From Gonium pectorale (Eukaryota; Chlorophyta; Chlorophyceae; Chlamydomonadales; Volvocaceae), in NCBI GenBank assembly GCA_001584585.1, contig LSYV01000019.1, forward strand, positions 279,177 through 308,216: 29,040 nucleotides of DNA. Direction: 5' to 3'. Shown piece by piece: positions 10,349 to 21,800 of this stretch; position 1 is the first letter of the stretch, and every line of letters starts with the position of its first letter. The notes beneath the pieces were generated by a model. It searched no databases. It was not told the origin of the DNA and saw only the letters and a program-made list of their open reading frames with translations. A program made the position numbers and the translations under genes.

Positions 10349-13300
10349 TCACGAGCCAGCTGTCGGCACTGTCTTGCTGGGACTCCCGTTGGCCGAGACT
10401 GGCGGAGCAGGCGGTGGCCTGGACTGGCCGGCCGAGTGCTCCCGCCCACCACGTGCCCCGCCACCGTTGCCGTACGCTTTGCCACCAGCCGCGGCGCCGC
10501 CCCCGCTTGAGCCGAAGTGCTGCGGAGCGTGTGCCATCTGCCGTCCATACGGCCCGTACGGTTGCATCATTGCGCCAGCGGCGGGCGGGTAGTAGTAAGC
10601 GGCACCTTGCACCGCCGCCCCGGCGGGCATGGCGGCCATCCCGGCTGCAGAGGCCGCCCCCGCCGGCATCATGCCGTACATGCCATACTGCCCCTGTACG
10701 GCATACGGGTAGAACGCGTGGCCGCCAGGTGACGCCTGGCCGGCAGCGGGCATGTAATACATCAACTGCGGTTGCTGCGACTGGCCGCCGTCTGATTCGC
10801 GCTGCTGGTACATGACATACGGCTGAGCGTGCGCGTTGACTTGGCCGTGCGGTGGGCGCACCATCGCCTGGTGCGCATGGGGTACCTGCGGTGGCGCCAT
10901 ATGGACGGGTCCGATAACGCCCTGCTGCGCATATGGCCCGTGGGTCGCGCCCATCCCAACTCCCGCGCCGTGTTGCTGAGACTGCTGCGGCTGGACATGG
11001 GATGGCCACACCTGAAGGCCGCCCCCGCGATGCTCCGGATACGGCGGGTGTGGCGGGCGGCTGCCGCTGCCGGGCCCTCCCTGGCTTGGTCGTGGGGGAA
11101 AGCCGCCAGGACCACCGCGGCCCGCGGCCGGGGCATGCGGCCCGGCAGCAACCGCAGGGCCATGCTGTGCCTGCGCCGGCGCGGCGGACGGCTGCATCGG
11201 CCCATGGCCACCAGCTGCAGCGGTGGCCGGGTGCGCACCGTGCAGGCCTTCGTCCGGAAGACCCCCCTGCCGGTGCTGCCCGGCGACCGGGGTCCCGGCG
11301 GGCGTCAGCGGCGATGAGGGCGGCACCTGCTGTTGGGAGGGGCGGCGGGGTGGCATGCCCTGCGATCCCTGCCGGCCCATGCCGCCCATGCTGTTTCCGC
11401 TGCTGAACGAGGGCAGCGATCCCACGAAGCGGCGGTCCTGCGATCCCTGCCGAGTTGGGGGGCGCCGGCGCAGCGTGACACGGTGTTACTACACTGGCGC
11501 CGCGTCAGGGAGGTACAGTGTGTGGGTGGCGACATAGATAGCTGAATAGATTCGATTGCCTACGGAGGGAGTGATACTGTCATGTGTGTGCAGAGATGCT
11601 AACAGACGAAGGGCTGCATCACAAGATTCGTGACATGCCGATGGGTTGCGGTATGCCTTCATCCCTTGCAGTAATCGTTTGGGCCCCCTGAACCTCGTTA
11701 CGAAGGCCCTTTGTTATGAGGGGAAGAGCACTGTTTCTTGAAGGACAGACAGAGCGGCTGCATACAGGTGGCGCGGGCGGCTACATTAGGTAGATCCCGG
11801 AGCCACACGACTCGCTTCCCAAGTGTTGCGCACCTTCATGGCGGGCGCAACTCGCAGCGGCCGCCCCGTATATGCCATATAAGGCAGCATCTTGCCGTTG
11901 AGGTTCTCCATGGCCGCAGCGGCGCTCGCCGGATCGTCATACGAGACGAACGCGTAGCCGCGCGGGATGCCCGTCTCCTTATCTCGCATGACCTGCGCAA
12001 GGCAATAGAGACCTTCGAAAGGCCGCAGTCTCAGGATGCCCTGGGAACCCCGTACACGGGTCTCGCAAGCAGATGACGGAGGAGACTACGCTGCAGCACT
12101 CCCGCACCTGCACGGAGGCCACGTTGCCGAACTGCGTGAATGCCAGGTAGACTGCAGGCTCGTCTGCTGCAGGAGGGAGGTTACCCACATAGACGACCCG
12201 CGGGTCGTCGTCCGCCTCGGAAGCCGCTACCGCAGTGGGCGTCGAGGGAGCGCCCGAAGACGCGGGACCTGGCGCAATGCAGCCGACCGCCGCTGCGGCC
12301 GCCGCGGCTGGCGCGTTGAACGGCGTCGGCGGCCCCGTGCCGGGGCGGCGCTGCTGCCACGGCCTAGAGGAGCCGCCGACACCGCTGCCGCCGTAGGCGC
12401 TCGCGTGGGGCATCGCCGCGCGGTGCGGGCGGCCGTCAGATGGGCCTGCGGTTTCGGCCGCGGCGGCGCTGCTGACAGCCGTTGTGATGGGGACTTCCTC
12501 TGCCGACGATGGCGGCGCCGGCGGCATGGGCCGGTGGACGTGAGACTCGCGGGATGACGACGCGGAGGAGGGCCGAGCTGGCCTGGCCGGCTTGGCGGCC
12601 GGCTCTGCGCTGGTGGCCGCGCCATCACCTACAGGCGCGGCCGCTGCCGGCGCTCCGCCCACGGCAGCCGCGGGCTTCGTGACCGGCGCCTCCTCCGGTA
12701 CCGGTGCCGCCTTCCCGTCTGTGGCCTTTTCTGGCTCAGCCCCGGCAGCGGACTTCTGGCCCAGCTCCGGCACCGTCACGGGCGCAGCAGTGGCTGCACC
12801 CGAGTCGGTGACGGTTGTCGTGTCACTCTCACTGTCGCTGCGGTGCCCGCCGTGCCTGTGCATCGAGCTAACCGGCGACACGGTCGGCCCCGGCGGTGGA
12901 GGCCGATGGGATCCCGCGGAGGGGCCTCCGTGATGGTGGCGTGCCGGCTGCTGCGTGTGAGCATGCGGCTGTGTCGTGACGCCTGGGTGAGACCCGTGGG
13001 TCGGCTGCGGACCGGAGCTGGCATCGGGCGTGGAGCCCGCGTGGCTGCGCTTCGTTGTAGGGGCGCTCGAATGCGAGTGCTGCGAGTCAAGGCCGCTAAC
13101 CCGCGGCTGCCTGCCACTTCGAAGTCCGACGCCCGAGTGGGAAGCGGCGCCGTAGCTACCGGCACTCTGTGGGCACCAGACGAATGGAATGAGAAATATA
13201 GGTACGTCAACATGTAGCTGGCATGGCGCTATCGTGGTCAGGTTCGGCAGGACAGATCGTATGTCGCCTGAAAAGATATGGAGATCCTCTCACTCAACCT

Positions 13301-16300
13301 GAGCCTCTACGACACCCTGCAGCCCGCCCGCACCTGCAGCATGCCGCCTGCTGGGCTGACGTCAGGTAGCTCGCTTTGCGAGCTGCGCGCGCGGCGTTGG
13401 AAGCCACCAGCGCTGCTCCCATCGGTGCTCGGCGGGGCCATGCCTGCAACAGCATTCAAAGTGTACAGGTGGTATCAGTTGGCGAAGTCTGGGCTCTACA
13501 AGCCCACCCTGATGCTGAAAAGCGCATACGGTAGGCACTTCGCAAATCCACACGCCCTTAGCTGCGGCTCAGACATTACCATTCATAGCACAGGATGTGG
13601 CGAGTACATTGCATGCACCGCAACCAGGGACAGGTGAAGTCTTCATGGACACAGCCGTACAAACCTTATCCACATCTGTACCGATCCTCGACATAACGTA
13701 CCGTACGGAACCATGCCGGGGTACTGGTAGAAGCCGTAGTTCACGGGCATGTACTGCACACCCTGCTGATACATGTAGTACGGCATGCTGTACTGGGTGC
13801 CATCTGTGAAGTGCAGCAGAAGGGGCATCGCCGTGGCTTTTTTAGAGGCCTCAGTACCGTTAGCACTGGCGACTTCACCAGGCTTGCACAGAATTCATGA
13901 ACAGGAAGACCACAGGTTAGCCGGTGTTCATACAAAGATGGTTTCCCATACCGACAGGTTCAATACTTCCACCCTGTCCAGCTCTCCGCTTCCCATACAA
14001 CGCACCTGCCGACGTCATCGTCTGGCCCGGACCCATAATGACAGGCACCGGCACGTACTGCACGGCGCCCGGGGAGGCCGGCATGCCCAGAGCTGAGCCC
14101 GCCATTGGGGAGGCCGGCATGCCGCCAGCCATGGCCCCCGCGCCTGCTGCATAGGGCATTGCCCCGCCGGCTGAACCCTGCTGCCAGACCGGCATACCGG
14201 TCCAGCCCCACGCCTGTGCAGGTACCTGGTGCGTGTAGGGCAGGGTCAGAGTGCTTCAATATGTGATGATGCAGCCCCCAAGTACCACAGGTACGCGCAC
14301 GTTCCAGCAGCCGCAAAGGAAAGAATTCAATGATTGTCTACACAAGCGCACCCTGCTGACCGAGGTATTGGGCCTCTTCAACAAGCTTCCTGTGCACATA
14401 GACAGCGGCCGCCAGGTACGTAAGCGGAACTGACCTGCGCGTAAGGCGAGTGCGGCTCGCTAGCCGCCGCTGTTGCACCGCCACCACTGGAGCCGGTCGC
14501 CGCAGGCCGTTCCGGCGCTGGCGGGGCGGGGGTGGGGCCCGTGGCCGTGGCCGGCGCCGACGCGTTAGGGGGGCCGCCCCGCGCTGCGTGGGTTGGCGTC
14601 GAAACCGAGGCGGACGCTGGACCGCTGTCCGCGCTGCCTTCACCGACGCTGGCTTCCTTGTGGTGCAATGTGCCGCTGCGGCGCCCGGAGGGGTGCACGG
14701 GTGGCGGCGGCGGCTGCTGGGCGATACCAGCGGCTGCCGCTGCCGCCGCCGCGGCGGCGGCCGCTGCCGCGGCGGCCGCAGCTGCGGCGTATGCTGGGTC
14801 CGCCCCCGGATCATCCTCCAAAGCCGGCTCACCGGTTGAGCTACCATCTGCATACTGGGTCATGGGAGTCCGAGCCCCGCTGTTGCGGCCGCCAATGCTA
14901 CTGCGGCTCGGGGTCCCGTACACGCTCCCGCTGCCCTCACGACCCTCTCGTTGCCACCTGCTGTGATGCCGGTTGCTTGAGTAGGGCGCACCGGCGTTGA
15001 CCACCATATTGGAAATGGCAGTTGCGGCCGCCGCTGCCGCCGCCGCTGCAGCCGCTGCGGCCCGCTCCGTGTCTGCTGGGTTGTCGAAGCTACCGCCGCT
15101 GAAGGCGGCGAAGGGACCGGGCGCCGACCCAGATGTGGCGGCGGCCTCGCGAGTGCCGCGACCCATCTGGCCAGCAGTTGCAGACCTCCGGCCGCGCGAC
15201 CCGCCCGGGGGGGTCTGCGCGCCCTGCGACGGGGTCTGCTGCTGCTGTGCCTGCTGCTGCTGTTGCGGTGGCATGGCGGGCAGGGGCGTGATACCCACGC
15301 CATGGCAGCTGTCCGAACGGGACGGAGGCAGGCGGCTGCCATCATTGCAGTCATCGAGCGGGGCATCCCTCTGCACGGGAACAAGGGGACGGTTTGCTCA
15401 CATGTCCCTTGGCCGCTATGGCGGTTTGATTATGGCGACTGATGCTTGCCCACACGACCAAGATAGTTCCAGGAAAGGGCTGACCACGCACCTCTTCCTC
15501 AGGAGCGCCCCCAGCAGAGCTGTCTGGAGACACCGTGACGGCTGTGGCGGGCGGGGGTTCGGCGCCCGCCGGCCTCCGCGGCAGGGATACGAAGGTCTGC
15601 TGCATGGCGTGGGCCGGTGCACCAGAGGTCCTGCGCGCCAGCTCGAAGAGCGCCATATCCCCTACACAGTCCATGACATGTAGCAAGCGAGTCACGCCCA
15701 AATCCGCCAGGTTCCGGCAACGGCTGCCAATTCGATGCGCGGTTTTAAACAGCAACGCGAAGCGCCCATCCAGATGGACTATAGCCTCTCGATGAATACT
15801 CCACACTGAAGCAAGACAAGCAGGCGGCACATGTGCCGCACCTGTGGTCGAAGACGCCAGCAGGAGCAACTGAGGCCCGCTGTTCCAGCCCACAAGTGCC
15901 GGACCGGAGGACCGGCCTGACCCAGGCTCGGTGGCGCCCCGCCCTCCGGAAGTGCCCGCATCCGCGCCATCCGTCGCAGGCTCGTCGGCGTCAGGAGTCA
16001 GAGTATCCGGGGACTGCGGTAGCGGCAGCACGCTGCGCGCGGTGCAGGGCAGGACGGCCACGGCCGAGCCCGCGGGCGTGCGCAGGAAAGTCGTGTCGAA
16101 AATGTGAATAGCGCCAAACTCGTCGCCAGCGGCCTGCACGCACGAAACGGGACAAGCTGAATCAACATGATGTCTGCGAAGATTCTGAACGCGAACAGCA
16201 CAATACTATATAAGGACTGCAACGGCCATGACAGCAGACGTTGGCGCCAACTTCGCCCCAAGCATTTTTCATCACGTCGGGGCATGGCACATCCTCTTGG

Positions 16301-18097
16301 TGGCCCTCCAGCAGCTGAACGACGCTCACCAGGAGGGGACTAGACGGTTGGAACTTGCAAAGCGCAAGCTTGGGAATTCTCCCATCGCTGGTCGGGCTGG
16401 GCTGCAGCTCCGAGGGCTCGAAGGCGACGGAGCTGGCGCTGCTCACGATTGGCGGCACAACCGACATGTCCCTGCAGGCAGCAGGGTACCGAGAGGCATC
16501 ATGTCTACGATGATCCTTGAACGCAAGTACACCATCTGAGTGAAGCCCATAGAACCTACCAGATCAGGCCCCTGCCGTCCACGATCGCTGCCAGGAACCT
16601 GCCGTGACTCTCCCAGCTCAGGCTGGACACCTGCAACAGCAAAATTCAGCAGCACTCGTGGCTGGGTGAACGTCGAAAGCTGGTAAGGACTCCAAGCACC
16701 TGCTGGCACAACACGCTTACAATCGTAGTCGTCAGAGCCATCCCTACGTGCCTTTTCAACGCCTTCCGCAAGCATGCGGTCCGGCTGATGCGGCTCCGGG
16801 TCTCCACCGTAAGAGCTTGCAACCCCGTTCGCCGTCAGTCGAGGCTTAAGAGTCCATAGCACGATCTGCAACCACACAACACTCCGGCTCAAGTTTTAAA
16901 CTTCAGGACAGGTCGATAAAACAGCAAGGGGAGCACGTCAGTCGGGATGGCGCCAGCCAGGGTGTCGAACAGTCATGTAGCCCTTGCCGTGCCGTACTCC
17001 TGCCGTCCTTACCGTCCCGTTCTTGCATGCGGCCGCGACACGGTTCCCCTCTGGTGAGGCAACTACGATGTACATATCCGCAGCCGTTGTGGGCGTATAC
17101 ATATTGGCCGCGACACACGTCGACTGCGTGACCTGTTGCGGCAAGTGGACACAGCGGATGCCCCGTTGGCGGAATTCGATTGAGGAATGGGGTGGATGGC
17201 CTAGTCACCACGTGGTCGCTGGATTTGTATACACCACTGGCACTTGCCCGGGCTGTTATTCTACTGGTAGCGCACTAGCTGCACATGCATCCCTCCTTCC
17301 ACGCCAGCGCTGCAAGTCCACATACCTGCCATGTGTGCAGGACGGGACCAGCTGCGGCAAGCAAGACGTCCGGTGCTGCCCAGGTGAGGCCCAAGATCTG
17401 CTCCGCCGACCCAGGGATGGTGTGCAGATGTTCGCCGCCCGGACCGAAGACGCAGATAGACCTGGCAGATTCGTCAACAACAGGACAACAGCCCCAGCGG
17501 TCGCAACACAGAGGAAAGCAGACTTCACAAGCAGGCCCGGCTCAGTCCTCTGCCCCATGCACATGCGACTGAGCCTTTCAGCGCAGGCGACTACTTGCCA
17601 ATGCAGTTAAGGGCCCGTGGTATGCACCCGCTGCACGCCATGGCACGACGACGCCCCCCCCCTTTTCCCCGGGGCATGCAATACCTGCCGCTCGCAGCCG
17701 CGACCAGGTTCGTGCCCTTCACAGATGCCACAGCTGTGATAGCGAGCGAGGTGCTGCCGTTGCTGATTGGCTCGGGCCGCCCGCGGTGCACAATTGGGAA
17801 CTGAGTTGAGCATGACTCCTCGCCGGATACGACGTGCCACCACTTCAGAAAGCCGTCAGCACCCCCAGCTATGAGTTCAGATCCTTTCCCCGACAGGGCA
17901 ACAGCGGTGATTCCTGCCTGCTGGCCCTGGATGCGATGACGAAGTTGAAATCCATTCCGGCAGTCCAGGATGAGAAGGGTTGCACCGTCCGTGAGAAGCA
18001 CAACCACTCCCAGATGTGAGACAAGGACTTCGCGAATAACGGCTGGACCGATGTGTTGCGCTGCGAGCGTCTTCAGTTCAACTGAAGGAGATGCCAT
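10349..18097 (-). CDS. WD40-repeat / RRM RNA-binding protein (single long gene model)
   Basis: Fifteen exons on the minus strand: 18097-17685, 17461-17326, 17132-17013, 16865-~16824, 16630-16560, 16471-16330, 16133-15842, 15661-15492, 15370-14435, 14225-14006, 13872-13702, 13443-13334, 13166-12108, 11992-11834, 11446-10349; about 1,712 residues. Residues 1-~410 resemble WD40 blades (GADGFLKWWHV, CKNGTIVLWTL, DGRGLIWDMS, AAGDEFGAIHIFDT, ASSTTGDMALFEL). Next come Gln, Ala and Ser/Pro/His-rich linkers, one RRM at ~1258-1345 (RNP2 VVYVGNL, RNP1 RGYAFVSY), and a Gly/Pro/Gln/Tyr/Met-rich tail. Phases agree at every junction except exon 4-5: the best donor (GTAAGC, exon end 16721) is out of phase, while a weak donor at 16823 keeps frame. 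The exon 11 acceptor is also weak. Two adjacent genes (WD40, then RRM starting near 14195) remain possible, but I see no TGTAA between them. The likely role is cytoplasmic mRNA binding. Confidence 0.6.
11697..11717 (+). repeat. Dispersed 21-base motif, copy 2
   Basis: Matches 1641-1661 at 19 of 21 positions, same strand. It lies within the last intron (11833-11447) of the WD40-RRM gene. Confidence 0.3.
11834..12212 (-). other. RRM domain split by a 115-base intron
   Basis: The N-terminal half (DDDPRVVYVGNLPP through GNVASVQ) ends exon 13 and the C-terminal half (VMRDKETGIPRGYAFVSY through RVAPAMK) is exon 14. The donor at 12107 and acceptor at 11993 are both in phase 0. RNP2 (VYVGNL) and RNP1 (RGYAFVSY) carry the aromatic residues expected to stack on RNA. 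Only one RRM is seen in the gene. Confidence 0.88.
14729..14788 (-). repeat. Poly-alanine tract, 20 codons
   Basis: A GCN codon run within the linker exon, preceded by a Tyr codon and followed by GIAQQ. Codons are mixed (GCC, GCG, GCA, GCT), so it is not a pure trinucleotide repeat. Confidence 0.85.
15023..15061 (-). repeat. Poly-alanine tract, 13 codons
   Basis: A second mixed GCN run in the same exon, flanked by ERA and TAISN. Confidence 0.85.
15492..18097 (-). other. WD40-propeller region of the long gene (exons 1-8)
   Basis: About six or seven blade-like units can be picked out by the hydrophobic/Gly-Asp turn/W-or-F-D pattern at exon ends. Many introns fall inside or between blades. The exon 7-8 junction (15842/15661, acceptor TAG) is inferred because it joins LLLLASSTTG to DMALFELARR, a textbook blade end. 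Reading straight through the 180 bases is also open but spoils the blade. Start ATG 18097-18095 is the first in-frame ATG after the upstream stop at 18194-18196. Confidence 0.65.
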
Positions 18098-18801
18098 AGC
18101 GTGCGCCTCAGGTAAAGCTGTTGCAGAAAGCTCCGTCAGCACTCGGTCGCGCCGAGTCGAGTAGAAGGCAAGAAGGCAACAGCCCGGTCCAGATCAGCAT
18201 TCCGCGTGGTCTGTGGCATATATCATTTACACCAAAGCACGACCAGCGCTCGCTCTGATCACCAAAGTCCGTCAGAACGCCATGCTACTTCCATTCTGGC
18301 AGAGTCAAGCGTCAGGAAGAAGAAAATGCAGTAGCAAATTGCCTAACAAGTTAGAGTGAACATGATGCACCCTTCCCGCACCACGTCGTGAATTCGTCCG
18401 TCACTGCTTTCCCTCTGTCTGGGCACACCGTGCTGGTGCTGGGCTATGTTTCTGCACAGCCTGCGCTATCTCTTCATACGTATATGTAGCCGTGACTTGC
18501 CCAACTACTGTTTAAAGCGCAATTGACAGCTTCGTTCGGGGGCACGCAGGACACGATGCAAGGCACGTACTAGCTTACGGCTTGCTTTGTCTGATCGACT
18601 GTGGATTAGCTCGGCAGCGCTGCTTTTAAACCATGCGGCTTGCTCTCCACCCCACGGTGCGACTGGGCCCCCTTGCAACGCTCTCTTGTCGATCCTCTAT
18701 CAAACGCCGCAGTGATTCTCAACCTGTGCCATTAGGGTCCCGACAAGGGGGCATCGCCCAGCCGAGCTTCACCCAGCGACGAAGCCCGCACGACCAGCAG
18801 C
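18098..18801. promoter_or_regulatory. Divergent promoter region, WD40-RRM / kinase gene
   Basis: These 704 bases separate the two start codons. The stretch is less GC-rich than the genes. It holds TATA-like strings near 18214-18221 (minus-strand gene) and near 18480-18487 (plus-strand gene), both at loose distances from the ATGs. No coding signal is convincing here. Confidence 0.4.
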
Positions 18802-21800
18802 ATGTCCAGCCCCGCGAGCATCAACAGCTCGGCCCATCTTACTTCGTATGGAGCTGACATGAATAGAGACTTTGAGATCATGTGCCTCTTGGAGGACAAG
18901 CTAGGCTTCGAGCTGGAGCCGTGGGAGCTGAGCAAGGCGCTCAGGGAGTATCAGGCGAACTACGGGTTCGTGCCCAATATCAGGCAGCTCGCGTTGGAGC
19001 TTGGGCCGCGCCCCGAGGCGGAATGCGCTTCCCAGGAAGCGGCTGAGGAGCAAGGGCTCGGCCCTAAGGGCCTGCAGGAGAAGGCCGGCCTGGCCAGCCC
19101 CACGGCCGGCAGCGCGCACAGCCACGGCGCATCACCTGATTCGGCTCACCTCAGCCCTGCCCGGCCCGGAGCACCGCGGCTGCTGCTTCTCGGTCGCAAT
19201 AGCGGCCTGCACCGGCAGGGTCACAGCGGGTCTCCAAGCCCTAGCCGCTTCGCAAGCGAGGCTGGCGTGAACGCAGCCGGGTCGCCCCGGCCAAGGCGGG
19301 GACTGGGACCTCTGCTAGAGTCATGCCTCCAGCAGCAAGAGCAGCAATACAATGAGCACGAGGCCGTAGCCTCCTCTGCTGCTGGCCTCCACGTAGATGA
19401 GCATACAGGGTATCACATGCCCGTGCGTCCAGCCGTGCCTGGTCTGAACCTCCGACGCGTGAAGGCGTCGCCGCTCGGGCGGGTAGGTACCGGAAATGCC
19501 AAGGGCATGCCTTTCCCAACCGCAACGAATACTGTACGGAATACAGCTCTAGGCTAGTCCTCCCAACGCATCGCTTTGTACCTCTGCAGCATCAGGACTT
19601 ACGTGCGAGCACTGCGCTGATGCTGAGGATCTGACTTGGTGTGCCCGTAGGAGCGCAATATGCCGCAACCAGGCAGCGTGGACTGGCCCCGCGCACTGGA
19701 GCTTCCTGAGGCATCTTCTAAGGAGGCAACGCCGACCATGGATACGGGCCGAGGCTCTCCCATTGAGATCCTACGCATGCTGCTTCCCAGTGCATTCAAG
19801 CAACACAGGCCAAGCACAGGGCGCGAGGCCTCCTCGCCAGAGTCAGTACAGCGCCCTTCCTCCCGGCAGGGAGTAAACCTTTCAGCTCGCGTCGTCGCTC
19901 AGTCAACGCAACCTGCCTTGGTCTGTGTGCGGGAACCGGAGGAGGTCCTGGGCGTGTACCGCGTGTCGATGGACCATTTGGACCAAGGTTCAGGTACGGG
20001 AGAATTCAACACAATATTCTGTTGCAGTGCACTGACGACCGAGCGGGGACAGGAGTTTGATGTGGGGTTTTGTACACCCATCCTTCCTTAAGCGCCTTTT
20101 GACTTACTACCGGGGCTATTTACCTCTGCATCGCACCTATGTTGCTCCATGTGCTGGGCGCGCTACCTCTGTTCCTGTCTGCACCGCCTTGCTGTTCAGA
20201 CGCGCGGCGGACACTAGTGCCGCCCAAGACAACGCCAACAAAAGCAACACCAACCAAGGCGACGCCAACCAAGGCCCCTCCCAGCAGCTTTGCCAAGGGC
20301 ACACCCGGGCCGCAGTCCGCCAAGCGATCCACGCCCACTGCTCACGACCGGCGCCTGGATCAGGACTCAGCGTGCAAGGACGTCTTCAGTGCCTCAACGC
20401 CTCTTGGGCACCGTTCCGGCAAGGCGCGGCTGCAGCTTGGCAACGAGAGCATGGACTTCTCGATACGCGCTACCTTCACTGCCAGCGGCCGTGAGTGTGC
20501 CAGCTCGGGCGGATGCTCGCCTGACGATAGCGTTCTTCGCAAGGATACTCCAAGCAAGGCTATCAGCACAACCGCTGTTGCTGCGGCGGTACGGGCGACG
20601 TGCACACCGGACATTGACGGCGAGATGCATGGTGTCTCCTCCGCTGTCTTCCCCTCAATCACCTCAGCAGGGCAGCTGTCATGCGATGCTACCCGTGTGT
20701 CCGCTCTGCCGTTGGCGACAACCATGCCGTCTCTGGAAGTTTACTGGGCCTCGGGGGCGGCACAGAGTGGCCTGGGTGGCGCCATGACGGGCGCGGAGCT
20801 AGGGCGAGGCGGGCTGCAGGGCGCAGCTAGTGTCCCTACGGGCGCACGCACGCGAAGGCTGTCGATCTGCTTGCCGGCAGCTCTGCTCGGCAGCGGGCCT
20901 CTGACGCTGCGGCGTCTCAAGTCTGGGGCCGGCAAGGGCGTCGCATCCTTCGCGCTCTCGGAAGGCAAGTATGCAGCTTGATCAGTGTTTATGCAGCTTG
21001 GGCCATCAGGAATGCGCCGCATCAAAAACAGATAGGCATAGGGCAAATTTAGCATCAGGACATGGCGTTTGCCTGCAGGGTGCATGTGTATGGTTGGATA
21101 AGCGTCGCCTGACGTGAGGCCTGGCAACACTGCAGCTACCCAGCGGTTGGCTTCGGAGTGAAGGAGTGGACCCGACAGTTTGTGCCGTGTCTACTCCTAG
21201 TGGGCAAACGGCTTCCTTTCGTGGACATCCCGCTTACTCGCTCCCGCTCCTGCAGTTTTCTGGGTCGAGTCGGAGGACGAGCTTGAGGAGTCGGGCAGCG
21301 ATTTGAGCGCCACGGACGACGAGTATGCCTCCTGCGATGAAGATGCAGAGCGCAAGCCGCGCGACGAGCACCCGCTTGGAGACGCATCGGAGCCCCCAAC
21401 TGCTGGCTGTGGAGCAGGCGACGAGTACTCAACGATACCGGTGGCGCCGAAGCGCAGTGGCAAGACAAGGCGCAACCAGGCCGCCAGGCACGAAGACCGC
21501 AGGCGCTGCGGCGACGGACTCATGCTGCCTGAGGAGCTGTGGGACGCCTGGGCAAGGCTGAGCGATGGACCCGGTCGGCAGTACCGAATGCTCGAGGTGT
21601 GGTCACTTTGGAAGGGCTCGCTCACCATCACTGCCAGAAGGCTCCTTCCGCAAGTACCAGTCCCTCAGCGTCGGACCTGTAGTGTCGCAGCCTTTGCGTC
21701 ACCCAGCTCCTGCCTTTGCCAAAGCCGCTCGAGAATGCGGTGCCTCTGGCTTCCTTCTGTTGAGGATCCCTCCCTTATCTTGGTTCCATTCTTTACCCTC

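Larger units (their letters stand above)
14435..15370 (-). other. Low-complexity linker exon with Gln and poly-Ala runs
   Basis: This 312-codon exon joins the WD40 part to the RRM part in phase 0 at both ends. It begins RDAPLDDCNDG, has a Gln-rich run near 15240-15280, two poly-Ala tracts, and Ser/Pro/Thr-rich stretches, and ends HSPYAQ before GTCAGT. If two genes exist here, this exon contains either the C-terminus of the WD40 protein (reading through the donor gives a stop 18 codons later) or the N-terminus of the RRM protein. Confidence 0.55.

Noticed and set aside
11786..11989. RRM half-domain as an independent small gene
   Set aside because: It contains only the C-terminal half of an RRM and joins in phase to exons on both sides.
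14532..14966. Plus-strand ORF with a long poly-Ala run
   Set aside because: The reverse complement of a GCN run is also a GCN run in one frame, so this mirrors the minus-strand poly-Ala exon.
15351..15491. Unspliced reading after the last WD40 exon, ending at a stop near 15351
   Set aside because: A good donor (GAG/GTGCGT) and an acceptor (CCCGTGCAG) flank the stretch in phase 0, and the read-through peptide lacks bias. It remains the fallback if the WD40 gene ends here.
19899..20081. Minus-strand and other short ORFs overlapping kinase exons and introns
   Set aside because: They are shadows of the plus-strand exons, with no splice signals or bias of their own.
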